From: an uncultured Faecalibacterium sp.
GTDB lineage: Bacteria; Bacillota; Clostridia; Oscillospirales; Ruminococcaceae
Assembly: GCA_934561115.1 (NCBI GenBank)
Contig: CAKTFS010000003.1
Coordinates: 44,224 to 108,223, forward strand
DNA: 64,000 nucleotides
Direction of reading: 5' to 3'
In this document: positions 1-7,988 of the stretch, piece after piece
Numbering within the stretch: position 1 is the first letter of the stretch
Layout: every line of letters starts with the position of its first letter
Position numbers and translations under genes: made by a program
The notes under the pieces: model-generated
Seen by the model: only the letters and a program-made list of their open reading frames with translations
The model's database searches: none
Told to the model about the DNA's origin: nothing

Positions 1-3000
1 GATTGCCCCCCGCTTTCGTTCCAAACGTAGGGCGGCGTAACGGTCAGCTTCCAACGCATTTTGAAGGGCGTGCCATCTGCCGTGCTGTCACTAAGGGTGG
101 TATTGTCCAACGCTTCCTTCTTATGGGACTGCCCACGATTATTGTAGGTTGCAGTGCCGGAAGCGTCCCACTTTTTTTTGCCGTTCAGCTCCAAAGAAGC
201 GCTATTGGTAACGCTGCTGCCGACCGTGAAGCCCGCCGGGGCTTTGGTCGTGTAGGTGACGGTGTACTGATAATCGGGATTGCTGGTATTGAATTTTGCG
301 TCATTGAACTTATAGGTGAATTCGGTAGCGTCCTTAAATTTATCGGTTTCTTTCAAAATCGTACCAGAGGTGTTGCCGGAAACCTCGAAGTAACCGGTCA
401 TCTTGTGGCCGGGCGGCAGGGTATCCTTGAGCTCAAAGTTGTATATGGACGCACCGTTGGGTTTGATGTTGATTTTCCATGTAATCTCGCCCGTATCAGG
501 GTTATAGCTGCCGGTCTTTTCCATCTCATTTTGGAAATAGATATCGCACTTACCTTTTTCGTCATTGGCATAGGCGCGGTTGGATAGGGTGTCACCATTC
601 GGGCCGATATGATCTACAACTACATCGTATTCAAGGACATAGCTCTCGCCCTCGCCCAGTGCGAGCAGACCATTAACACCGTCTGCACCAGTGATCTTGA
701 TGCCCGGGTTGCCATTAGCAATGCCATCGCTGCTTAACCCGTTGCTGGTAACGTTTTCAACCTTGAAATCCGTATCTTTGGTTAGCGGCGTACTTCCGGT
801 TTGTGTTACCTTTGTGACAGTAACGCCTTCATAACTGGCATCCTTAAAAGAACTGCCCAGATTCAGATAGTCGCTCAGCACAATGGGTTTGCCGCTGCCA
901 TTATCAGAACGGGCTGTGACGGTGTAGTGCATTTTGTATTTGCCGTCAGCTGTCCGGCCGCTGTGCACGCCCGTTTTACTCACAGTAAGGTCTGTTTTTT
1001 GCTCGATCTTGATGGTAGTACCGCCACCGGGGAACTTGATCTCGTCTTTGCTGGTGGTAGTTTTTCTGTCTACCGTGCAGTTAACATAGAAGTGACCGGA
1101 AGTCTGCTTATTGTCCAGACTATCATTAAAGGTAAGGGTGACATTGCCCTTTGTATCAACCTTGATCGTACCGATAGTATCTTTGTTGTCTTCGCTCTTC
1201 AACACACCAGAAGCATCCTCGCTCAGCGTAAAACCAGCGGGCAGCTTGTAGGTCAGCTGTTTTGTGCCCGCAGGCAGGCCGCTACCAGAGGGGATGTTGA
1301 AGTGGTAAGTAAGCTTAACACTTCCGCCATCCTTGACCGTAAGGTCGGGAACTATCAGCGCAGTATAGTCTTTTTTAATAGTGTGATCCGTGCCGTTGAC
1401 CGTAGCGGTTGCTTCTTTGATCCAGTTTTCGTCTAACGTGGCCGTGGTGCTTGCAGTGGGATCCTCACCCGTCAGCGAAAGCATCATGGGCGAATACAGG
1501 GCGCCGTCAACGGCAGAGGAGAGCATCTCGTCGGCGTACTGCGCGTAGGCAACGCTTATCACGCCCACGACCTCGGCGTTGGAAAGGGTAACTTCGGCAA
1601 CCTTGCCGTCCACGTCGCCGGAAATAACGGTAAGCGTGTCCTCGTCCGCCTCGCTCACGATGCCCACGGTCTCCACAGATTCAGCATCGGTCACGGTGTC
1701 GACCTGCGGCTCGGCAGCGGTGGATGCCACGCTGAGCACAGCGGGCTGCTCCGGGTCAACGGTGTCGGGGAGGTCGGGGATATCAGGGGTATCAAGGGCG
1801 GTCGTGTCCTCGGCAGCAGCGCCGGAATCCTCAGGCTCTACGCTGTTTTCGCCCTCGGCGTCCACGCTGAACAGATCGTCCAGATCGTCCGCTGCACTGT
1901 CGGCGCTGCTGTCCACAGCCACAGTGCGGGTGACGTACTTATTATAAATAACGATGTCGCCCACATCGGCAGCGCTGCCGTCCTCGCCGTCCAGCAGCCA
2001 GTCCATGCCGGCCATAGCGCTGCGCAGGGCAAGCACGCTGGCCTCCTGCGGGATGGCGCTCTGGGGGACCTCGGCATACTTCAGGCAGTAAGAGAGGAAC
2101 ATCACGTCCCACTCGCCGTAGGGGTTATTGTAGGAGTCGCCGTAGCGGGTGTAGTAGCGCAGGGTCACGCCGTCCGCCGGGTCGATCTCGAAGTTTTTCT
2201 CGCTCTGCTCGTAGCCCAGCTGGGTCTTTGCCACGTTGAGCAGATCCTCGTTCCAGTCACCGGTCATCTCAACACCGGCGGTGGAGGCCTGCCACTCCTC
2301 GGGGGTCTCGGTGGCGGTGGTGTCGCTCAGGCAGGCCACGGTGTGGTGATGCTCCGGCAGGGGGCAGGTGAGCACTTCCTCGTAGCAGGCGTCGGTGTGG
2401 TGGTGGTAGATGGGCTCCACGGTGTTCACCACCGGCTCCAGCGCCACGGGCTCGGCCACAGCCATGGCCACCAGTTCGGCGCTCTGGGTGGGCTCCACCA
2501 CCTGCTCCACAAGCTCGCCTTCCTGCAGGCCGCAGGTCAGCTCGTACTCGGTGGTATAGCATCTTTCGTCGTGGGTATGCTCAAATTTTTCGCAGATCAG
2601 GCTGCCGTCCTCGGGGTCGTAGCAGTCGTCATCGTGCACGTGCTCCTCTTCCATGCAGGTCAGGGTCTGCACCGCGGTGTAGCAGTCGTCGGTGTGCTCG
2701 TGGGGCACAAACTCGATCTGCGGCTCCAGTGCAGCCGGCGCGATCGCTTCCTCGGCGCTGGGCTGGCTGGCCCCGGCGGCCTCGGCCGCGGCGACCTCGC
2801 TTGCATTTTCAAGCTCGCCTTCCTCGTAGCCGCAGATCAGCACCTTGGTGTAGCAATCGGCCGTGTGGGCGTGCTCCTCCTCGCCGCACTGGTACTGCGC
2901 GGTCATAGAGATGCCTGTGCCGTGCAGCTGCCAGTTCACGAACAGGGTGGTGATCATGGCAAGTGCCAGCACAAATGCGGTGTAGCGCCGCAGGGCGTGC

Positions 3001-3047
3001 CGGTTTTCGCGGAACCGCTCCATGTACGTTGTAAGAATGTCGTTCAT
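1..3047 (-). CDS. Large cell-surface protein, partial (3' end lies outside the window)
   Basis: Reading from ATG 3047 on the minus strand, the frame stays open to base 1 (over 1000 codons, no stop seen). A GGAGG box sits 8-9 bases before the ATG. Residues about 19-36 form one hydrophobic segment (uncleaved anchor or signal). Residues about 45-270 carry five divergent repeats built around H-x-H followed by C-Y (for example EHAHTADCY, HEHTDDCY, HHHTDACY). Residues about 285-345 resemble a CHAP/NlpC-like amidase domain, but the position of the usual catalytic Cys (WCAMF) is Asp314 (WDVMF). After an acidic linker come repeated beta-rich, Gly/Thr-rich modules like the isopeptide-type domains of Gram-positive adhesins. 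It lies 22 bases after a signal peptidase gene, as in pilus or adhesin operons. A sortase signal would be beyond the window. Adhesin role is inferred. Confidence 0.8.
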   Translation of the reverse strand, partial: MNDILTTYMERFRENRHALRRYTAFVLALAMITTLFVNWQLHGTGISMTAQYQCGEEEHAHTADCYTKVLICGYEEGELENASEVAAAEAAGASQPSAEEAIAPAALEPQIEFVPHEHTDDCYTAVQTLTCMEEEHVHDDDCYDPEDGSLICEKFEHTHDERCYTTEYELTCGLQEGELVEQVVEPTQSAELVAMAVAEPVALEPVVNTVEPIYHHHTDACYEEVLTCPLPEHHHTVACLSDTTATETPEEWQASTAGVEMTGDWNEDLLNVAKTQLGYEQSEKNFEIDPADGVTLRYYTRYGDSYNNPYGEWDVMFLSYCLKYAEVPQSAIPQEASVLALRSAMAGMDWLLDGEDGSAADVGDIVIYNKYVTRTVAVDSSADSAADDLDDLFSVDAEGENSVEPEDSGAAAEDTTALDTPDIPDLPDTVDPEQPAVLSVASTAAEPQVDTVTDAESVETVGIVSEADEDTLTVISGDVDGKVAEVTLSNAEVVGVISVAYAQYADEMLSSAVDGALYSPMMLSLTGEDPTASTTATLDENWIKEATATVNGTDHTIKKDYTALIVPDLTVKDGGSVKLTYHFNIPSGSGLPAGTKQLTYKLPAGFTLSEDASGVLKSEDNKDTIGTIKVDTKGNVTLTFNDSLDNKQTSGHFYVNCTVDRKTTTSKDEIKFPGGGTTIKIEQKTDLTVSKTGVHSGRTADGKYKMHYTVTARSDNGSGKPIVLSDYLNLGSSFKDASYEGVTVTKVTQTGSTPLTKDTDFKVENVTSNGLSSDGIANGNPGIKITGADGVNGLLALGEGESYVLEYDVVVDHIGPNGDTLSNRAYANDEKGKCDIYFQNEMEKTGSYNPDTGEITWKINIKPNGASIYNFELKDTLPPGHKMTGYFEVSGNTSGTILKETDKFKDATEFTYKFNDAKFNTSNPDYQYTVTYTTKAPAGFTVGSSVTNSASLELNGKKKWDASGTATYNNRGQSHKKEALDNTTLSDSTADGTPFKMRWKLTVTPPYVWNESGGQ

Positions 3048-3069
3048 AACGGAATACCTCCTCCCGGGG

Positions 3070-3660
3070 TCAGTGGATCAACGAGAAACTGGACAAAGGC
3101 CATATCCTTAAAAAGACCCTGCCCACGATCTGGTTCTTTTCAACACAGCCTATCACGCTGCTGCGGCTGTCGATGGAAGTGGCACGGTGGTCGCCCAGCA
3201 CGAAGTAGCGGTTTTCCGGCACCTGATAGGGGAACCGGATGTCGCATTCGCCCACAGTCAGCGCGTCCACATAGGGTTCGTCCAGCACCTCGCCGTTTAC
3301 CGAGACCACGCCGTTCACGTCCATATCGATCACATCGCCGGGCTGCCCGATGATGCGTTTGAGCAAAAGCTTGTTCTGCCAGTAAAACCCGCACAACTCG
3401 CCGTTTTCAATGTGGTTGGATTTTACCAGCAGGATAATGTCCTTGTCCTCTAATGTAGGGTTCATGCTGTCGCCGGAGACCTGAAGCACCGGTAAAAACA
3501 GCGTAGCCAGCAGCACGGCCGCTGCGGCCACCACCACCAGAAGATAGATCGTACTGCGCAGCACCCGCTGGTAGCGGTTCTGGTACGCAAGACGCTCACG
3601 TTCTGCGGCCACTTCCTCGGTGGAGGGGATGGAAGCGAACCGGATATCGCGTTTTTTCAT
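3070..3660 (-). CDS. lepB: Signal peptidase I (type I leader peptidase)
   Basis: This 196-residue protein has a cytoplasmic N-terminus, one membrane segment (about residues 36-58) and an extracytoplasmic S26 protease domain. The catalytic Ser is Ser65 in SGDSMNPTL and the general base is Lys101 in LLLKRIIGQPGD; the conserved GDHR box (box E) is near residue 156. It would remove signal peptides from exported proteins at the outer membrane face. Its ATG overlaps the stop of the upstream coiled-coil gene (ATGA) and follows a GGAGG box inside that gene, so translation is probably coupled. It directly precedes the large surface protein, which suggests a dedicated peptidase for that substrate, as in pilus islands; that link is inferred. 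Confidence 0.93.
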   Translation of the reverse strand: MKKRDIRFASIPSTEEVAAERERLAYQNRYQRVLRSTIYLLVVVAAAAVLLATLFLPVLQVSGDSMNPTLEDKDIILLVKSNHIENGELCGFYWQNKLLLKRIIGQPGDVIDMDVNGVVSVNGEVLDEPYVDALTVGECDIRFPYQVPENRYFVLGDHRATSIDSRSSVIGCVEKNQIVGRVFLRIWPLSSFSLIH

Positions 3661-4196
3661 GTTTCCTCCGAAGGCAGGCCGTCTGTGCTGCGGTACTGGT
3701 CCAGCAGCTCGTTGGCTTTGCGGTCAAATGCCTGCCAGCGCTGCTGCACCTCCTGCTCGGCCCGCTCCACCATGGCCTTGCAGTCGGCCTCGGTCTGGGC
3801 GCGTTTTTGCGCGGCGGCTGCGGTCATGGCCTCGCATTCCTGCTGCGCCTGCGCCTTCAGGCTGTCGGCGTCGGTCTGTGCCTGCTCCAGAATGCGCTTG
3901 GCCTCACTGCGCGCCTGCGAAAGGGTGTTGGCTGCGGCGGCATCGGTATCCGCAAGGCTGGCCTGCACCGAGTGCAGGTAGTCGTCGGCGGCGGCCTGCG
4001 CGGCGGCGAACACGTTGTTCAGCTCCAGCGCGGCCTGCGCGATGGAACCGGCCTTTTCCAGCCGGAGCTGCCGGTCCTGCAGCTGCGCGGTCAGCGCGGC
4101 GTTCTGCGCCTTGAGCTGGTCCTCGCTCTGTTTTAATGCATAGATGATCTCTATCAGTTCAGCGCGGTGCATCCGCCGCAGTTCACGATCTGCCAT
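3657..4196 (-). CDS. Coiled-coil protein, DivIVA / F0-subunit-b-like, function unknown
   Basis: About 179 residues, nearly all alpha-helical and rich in Ala, Gln and Glu. The heptad pattern runs almost end to end (residues about 10-165), with Cys only at two positions in the second half. There is no signal peptide or membrane segment. I chose the ATG at 4196; a TTG six codons upstream (4214) overlaps the GGGAG box that serves the ATG. It is first in a three-gene minus-strand unit with the signal peptidase and the surface protein, so it may act in cell-envelope organisation, but no specific function can be assigned. Confidence 0.75.
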   Translation of the reverse strand: MADRELRRMHRAELIEIIYALKQSEDQLKAQNAALTAQLQDRQLRLEKAGSIAQAALELNNVFAAAQAAADDYLHSVQASLADTDAAAANTLSQARSEAKRILEQAQTDADSLKAQAQQECEAMTAAAAQKRAQTEADCKAMVERAEQEVQQRWQAFDRKANELLDQYRSTDGLPSEET

Positions 4197-4540
4197 TTGC
4201 GTACAAACTCCCAAACGATAAGATAACGAAATTTCTTTCGGAAATACCGAAAAATCTTAAAGAAAATACCTGAAAAATCGCTTGCCGTCACACTATTTGC
4301 GCGGCCCGAGGGGTATTTTATAAACTACCTTATTTTACCACAGCCCCTGTAACAACAATATAACAAATCGGACACAAAATCAAGGGATAACGCCGAAAAA
4401 ATATCGCATTTTTTTGTGTTATGTATGAAAAAACACCAAAAACTGGCTGCTGGCCCCTTAAAAACCTAAAAAGTTTGTTCATAATTTTGTGGAGTGAAGT
4501 TTTTTGCTGTAATGCACTGAACTGCACCGCGTACGAAAAA
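4197..4540. other. Intergenic AT-rich region upstream of the coiled-coil/lepB operon
   Basis: Apart from the extended -10 at 4332-4340 this AT-rich stretch holds no convincing gene. Open frames across it lack ribosome binding sites. Confidence 0.5.
4332..4340 (-). promoter_or_regulatory. Extended -10 promoter element for the 4196-to-1 operon
   Basis: On the minus strand the sequence reads TGTGGTAAAATAAGG, an extended -10 (TGG before TAAAAT), 136 bases before the ATG at 4196. The same 13-base string occurs upstream of genes at 18454 and 24689. No good -35 is seen. Confidence 0.5.
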
Positions 4541-4577
4541 CGGGAGCCGCACTTTTTCGAAAAAAGCGCGGCTCCCG
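4541..4577 (-). terminator. Rho-independent terminator after the peptide gene
   Basis: A 10-bp perfect stem (CGGGAGCCGC / GCGGCTCCCG) with a 17-base loop is followed on the minus strand by TTTTT. It lies just after the stop of the 4602-4835 gene. Confidence 0.85.
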
Positions 4578-4601
4578 TATCCAAACTTTGGGGATATCCT
4601 T

Positions 4602-4835
4602 TTACTTGCCGAAGCTGCTCAGCAGGCTGTTCAGCGATACAAAGGACTGGTAGATCACGTTGACGTTGTTGATGATGGAGCTTGCACCGGAGAAGATGCG
4701 GGCGATGTAGTTGAACACCTTGCCAACGTCCAGGAAGGTCTGGTAGGCGTTGTTGGCGCCGCCTTCCAGATAGGTCATCTCCTCGGTCTCGATAGCGGCG
4801 TAGCTGGCGGGCATTTTCATGGTAGAAGTAGTCAT
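4602..4835 (-). CDS. Small peptide with a double-glycine-type leader (putative bacteriocin or secreted peptide)
   Basis: A 77-residue protein. I chose ATG 4835, with AAAGGGA eight bases upstream; an open frame extends further but has no site. Residues about 13-25 read AIETEEMTYLEGGA, which matches the double-glycine leader pattern (acidic/hydrophobic positions before GG) recognised by C39-peptidase ABC exporters. The remaining about 52 residues are amphipathic and hydrophobic, rich in Asn, Ser and Phe, with no Cys. It follows the secreted repeat protein by 47 bases and ends at a strong terminator, so the two form one unit. No exporter or immunity gene is evident nearby. The bacteriocin assignment is by leader type only. 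Confidence 0.6.
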   Translation of the reverse strand: MTTSTMKMPASYAAIETEEMTYLEGGANNAYQTFLDVGKVFNYIARIFSGASSIINNVNVIYQSFVSLNSLLSSFGK

Positions 4836-4882
4836 GGTAAGATCCCTTTCTTCAATGGTATCAATGCGTTTTACAGCGTTGT

Positions 4883-5341
4883 TCAGAACATAGTGGCAAC
4901 CAGCAGGGTGGTAAGCAGGGCACCGGCCACAAGCGCAGGCCCTACGTACTTCTGCCACTGAACGGCGGCAGGCTGGGTGGTGGGCTGGGTCACGGTGGTG
5001 GTGCCGGCCTTGACGGTCCAGTGGGCGTAGATGGTGGCGTCGGAGGTGAACACGGTGGAGGTGGTCACCTTGCTGCCGCCCACAGGCTCGGTGTACCAGC
5101 CGTCAAAGGTGTAGCCTGTCATGGTAGGCTGCTCGGGTGTGCTCTCCAGTTTGCCGGACAGGTTCGTGTAGGTGACCACGGTGGAACAGATGCCGCCCTG
5201 CGCATCCATACCAATGGCGTACACGCTCTCTTCCTTTTTGCTCCCTGAAGTATTACCGGCAGCAAATGCAGCCGGCAGCGCACAGCTCAGCAGTGTGAAC
5301 AGGCAAAGCCCGACCACCAGCGTTTTCAGGAATTTTTTCAT
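4883..5341 (-). CDS. Secreted membrane-anchored protein with one InlB B-repeat (Listeria-Bacteroides repeat)
   Basis: 152 residues. Residues 1-28 are a signal peptide (MKK, hydrophobic core, cleavage near AFA-AG). Residues about 70-112 form one InlB B-repeat/Flg_new module, with the diagnostic GYTFDGWYTEP and IYAHWT ends. A Thr/Gln-rich linker leads to a C-terminal membrane segment (about 131-151) with no LPXTG motif. ATG 5341 follows GAGGGATC, a ribosome site almost identical to that of the next gene. It is upstream of the double-glycine peptide in the same orientation. Such repeats occur in adhesins; a partner role for the peptide is speculation. Confidence 0.8.
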   Translation of the reverse strand: MKKFLKTLVVGLCLFTLLSCALPAAFAAGNTSGSKKEESVYAIGMDAQGGICSTVVTYTNLSGKLESTPEQPTMTGYTFDGWYTEPVGGSKVTTSTVFTSDATIYAHWTVKAGTTTVTQPTTQPAAVQWQKYVGPALVAGALLTTLLVATMF

Positions 5342-5752
5342 GAGATCCCTCGCTTTCCTTCACAAAGATGGAGACACTGCCCCACCCGGGCGCAGCCCGG
5401 ATGACGGTGGAGTTTCTTCAATCTATTTTTATCACACCCAGTGTACCAGAACCGCAACAAAAAATACAGTCTTTGGAGAAAATAATAAGAAAAATCAAGA
5501 AAAAAATAAAATTCACCTTTGCAAGATGAATTTTTCGACCCTGCGGGCTGTATTTTTTGAAAAACGCATCCCGCAAAACTTAGCTTTCGTAAAAACATGG
5601 CAGGATATGGAAATTGCAAAAAGCCCTGCCGCAAAGCCCCAAAACCGACAAAAAGCGCTGCGAATGCAGCAAGGAACACGCAGAAAAAAGCTGCAAAAAC
5701 GCAGCGCACCTCTTGTGGAACGGTGGAAAATATGCTATACTGTTTTTCATGA
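5342..5752. other. Intergenic region upstream of tRNA-Gln
   Basis: A 411-base AT-rich stretch between the divergent minus-strand gene and the tRNA. Open frames here are on both strands, start without ribosome sites and run through the tRNA, so I read them as chance. No other structure is evident. Confidence 0.4.
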
Positions 5753-5826
5753 TGCGCCATCGCCAAGCGGTAAGGCAGGGGACTTTGACTCCCCCATCGT
5801 AGGTTCGACTCCTGCTGGCGCAACCA
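5753..5826 (+). tRNA. tRNA-Gln (anticodon TTG)
   Basis: Acceptor arms TGCGCCA and TGGCGCA pair fully. The anticodon stem GGGGA/TCCCC encloses the loop CTTTGAC, giving anticodon TTG (codon CAA). The T-arm has GTTCGAC, and CCA is encoded at 5824-5826. Confidence 0.95.
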
Positions 5827-5832
5827 GAAGAG

Positions 5833-5866
5833 GGCCGTTGTACAGGAGACTGCGCAGCGGCCTTTT
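5833..5866 (+). terminator. Terminator after tRNA-Gln
   Basis: GGCCGTTG pairs with CAGCGGCC (one G-T pair) and is followed by TTTT, seven bases after the tRNA CCA end. Confidence 0.75.
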
Positions 5867-6001
5867 CTGCATTCTGCTGCGGGGTGTGGGAAAAACGGGC
5901 TTTGCACAAAGATTTTACCGGGATTTGATTGCATCTGCGGGGCGCAGCTACTACAATAATAGGTGCTTTCTCGGACTGAAACAACAAAGGATGCAAAGAA
6001 C

Positions 6002-6658
6002 ATGACATATAAAGAGATCAAAAACAACGAAGAGGTCAACGAGCTGCTGAAGAAGGGCGACCGGAATCTGGGGCTGCTTGGTTATACTGACCACTCCAAG
6101 GCGCACTGCGTCCGGGTGGCAGAGACTGCTGCGCATATCCTGAAAAAGTTTGGCTATTCTGAGCACGAGATCGAGCTTGCACGCATTGCAGGCTATATGC
6201 ACGATATCGGCAATGCCATCAACCGCAGCCGCCACGCAGAATACGGCGGGCTGCTGGCCAATGAGATCTTAAAGCAATATGACCTGAGCGTTGCGGACCG
6301 CATTACCATCGTGTCGGCCATCGCTAACCACGACGAATCCACCGGCGGCGCGGTGGACGCAGTGTCGGCGGCGCTGATCATCGGCGACAAGACCGATGTG
6401 CGCCGCAGCCGCGTGCGCGAAAAGCCCAAGGCGACCTTTGACATCCACGACCGGGTGAACTACGCGGTCACGGATCAGACCCTGAAGATCGATCTGGACA
6501 AAAAGGTCATCTCGCTGAATCTGCAGATCGACACGGACATCTGCAGTATGTACGAGTACTTCGAGATCTTTTTGCAGCGGATGCTGATGTGCCGCGGCGC
6601 AGCGGATATGCTGGGTGCGACTTTCAAGCTGACCGCAAACGGCGCAAAGGTGCTGTAA
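6002..6658 (+). CDS. HD-domain phosphohydrolase
   Basis: 218 residues starting at ATG 6002, with AAAGGA about eight bases upstream. The metal-binding HD signature is in GYMHDIGNAINRSRH (around residues 63-77), with an upstream His in DHSKAHCVRV and a downstream HD-type H-D in ANHDEST. This is the pattern of HD hydrolases acting on nucleotides or phosphate esters. The C-terminal 90 residues contain a basic stretch (RRSRVREKPK) and a small beta-rich tail. It is a single-gene unit after tRNA-Gln. The substrate cannot be told from sequence. Confidence 0.85.
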   Translation: MTYKEIKNNEEVNELLKKGDRNLGLLGYTDHSKAHCVRVAETAAHILKKFGYSEHEIELARIAGYMHDIGNAINRSRHAEYGGLLANEILKQYDLSVADRITIVSAIANHDESTGGAVDAVSAALIIGDKTDVRRSRVREKPKATFDIHDRVNYAVTDQTLKIDLDKKVISLNLQIDTDICSMYEYFEIFLQRMLMCRGAADMLGATFKLTANGAKVL

Positions 6659-6745
6659 AGCGTAGGCAGAATAAGGCCGGCTGCAAGGAGTGTTTCGGCG
6701 CTTGGGAAAATAACTGCTTTTGGCAGCAACTGTTGTTTTCCGCAG

Positions 6746-6763
6746 CGACCCCTCTCGTGAAAA
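6746..6763 (-). repeat. 18-base word shared with 16021-16038
   Basis: CGACCCCTCTCGTGAAAA occurs here and, in the opposite orientation, exactly at 16021-16038. Both sites are intergenic and next to strong hairpins. Confidence 0.6.
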
Positions 6764-6764
6764 A

Positions 6765-6800
6765 GTGGTTCAGAAACGCCCGCAGGCGTTTCTGAACCAC
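6765..6800 (-). terminator. Perfect 16-bp hairpin, terminator-like on the minus strand
   Basis: GTGGTTCAGAAACGCC and its exact reverse complement flank a CGCA loop. On the minus strand the stem is followed by CTTTTTC; on the plus strand there is no T-tract. It may back up the terminator at 6872. Confidence 0.6.
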
Positions 6801-6871
6801 AAATCTTAAATAGTATTCCTTTAAACATGCCCAGAGCGTAAGCGGAGGGCATTAAAATCGTTCTGCTCAAC

Positions 6872-6903
6872 AAAGACGGCTGCACGATGCGTGCAGCCGT
6901 CTT
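6872..6903. terminator. Bidirectional terminator between the HD gene and gntR
   Basis: AAAGACGGCTGCAC pairs with GTGCAGCCGTCTTT. It ends two bases from the stop of the minus-strand GntR gene and is flanked by T-rich sequence on the plus strand. Confidence 0.75.
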
Positions 6904-6905
6904 TG

Positions 6906-7607
6906 TTATTTTTTGTTCTCCGGCAGTTTGAAGTAACCGCGGTATTCGTCCGAGTAGATCTTGCTGCCCATGCGGCTCACGCCGCCGTACAGGTGGGTGC
7001 GCATCAGCGGCTCGATGGCGTCCAGATCCTTCTCCCGCAGAATACGCAGCATCTCGGCGTGCTCGCTGACAACGCTGGGCACGTTGCGCGCACCCACGAT
7101 GTCCAGACGGATAAAGCGGGAGTAGTCTGCCTGCGGGCGGGTCATCTGCTCCCAAAGGTACTCCTTGCTGGTTTTGTGGAACCAGTACTCGTGCATGGCA
7201 AGGTCGCAGCTGAGGAAATGGTTGAAATCAAAATTTTCAGGGTCACAGCGCCCCGCAGCGGCCTCCAGCAGCATATTATAAAGGTGCTCCACCGCAAGGA
7301 TCTCCATGGGCGAGCAGCTCTGCACAAAATCCCGGAATACCATGCCCTCCACCGCAACACGCTGGAAGATGAGCTGGTCCACCACACCGGTGTCGATGGC
7401 GGTAACGATGGTGCCCTTGCAGGGAATGATCTGCACAAAGCGGTTCTGCTCCAGCCGCTGCAAAACGCTGCGGATGGGAGTGCGCGAAACACCGAACCGC
7501 TTGCACAGCTGGTTTTCGCTCAGCGCCTCCCCTGGCAGGATCTTCAGCGCGCAGATCTCGTCCTCCAGGATATGATAGAGCTCATCTGTGTGTTGTAGTG
7601 TTGCCAT
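6906..7607 (-). CDS. GntR-family regulator (FCD subfamily) of the TRAP operon
   Basis: 233 residues from ATG 7607 with GGAG nine bases upstream; longer frames lack a site. Residues about 8-70 are the GntR winged helix (LPGEALSENQLCKRFGVSRTPIRSVLQRLEQ), and the rest is a helical FCD-type effector domain with His/Asp residues suited to a metal or carboxylate ligand. It is divergent from dctP. Two TGTATAC-centred palindromes lie in the shared 381-base region and fit GntR-FCD operators. It likely represses, and responds to the substrate of, the TRAP transporter and aldolase genes; this is inferred from position. Confidence 0.88.
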   Translation of the reverse strand: MATLQHTDELYHILEDEICALKILPGEALSENQLCKRFGVSRTPIRSVLQRLEQNRFVQIIPCKGTIVTAIDTGVVDQLIFQRVAVEGMVFRDFVQSCSPMEILAVEHLYNMLLEAAAGRCDPENFDFNHFLSCDLAMHEYWFHKTSKEYLWEQMTRPQADYSRFIRLDIVGARNVPSVVSEHAEMLRILREKDLDAIEPLMRTHLYGGVSRMGSKIYSDEYRGYFKLPENKK

Positions 7608-7703
7608 AGTCGTTCTCCATTTATCCGGTAAATATAAGCTTATTATCATTGTACCGTTCCGGAGGCAGAATGTCAATGCTTGAATAGAAGATTTTGGCGG
7701 CTC

Positions 7704-7713
7704 TTGTATACAG
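7704..7713. promoter_or_regulatory. Putative GntR operator near gntR
   Basis: TTGTATACAG, near-palindromic and matching the TNGTNNNACNA style of GntR-FCD boxes, 97 bases upstream of gntR. A second copy lies at 7911. Confidence 0.55.
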
Positions 7714-7910
7714 GAGTTTACGGTCGCGCAAAACAGACACTCTGGAACAACAAAACTGGTATATTAGTTGAAAATGCCAGAAAAATGTTGAATAAATACC
7801 GAAAAAAGTGAATATTGTGCCAAATGCACAAAGAAACTTCAACAAGTTTAGTGAACATTGCTCTTGTGGAAATATGTGTTTTTTGTTACGATAACAGCAC
7901 CGAGTGAATG

Positions 7911-7920
7911 CTGTATACAG
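7911..7920. promoter_or_regulatory. Putative GntR operator near dctP
   Basis: CTGTATACAG is a perfect 10-bp palindrome, 69 bases before dctP. It shares TGTATACAG with the site at 7704. The intergenic region 7608-7988 otherwise holds only AT-rich promoter-like sequence. Confidence 0.6.
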
Positions 7921-7988
7921 GTTGCCCGGCAAGGAGACAAGCACGAGGCGGTCTCCCGGCGGCCTGACACAAGTTGGAGGACAATGGT

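Noticed and set aside
5338..6039. Minus-strand frame across tRNA-Gln
   Set aside because: It runs through the tRNA and into the HD gene on the wrong strand, with no ribosome site.
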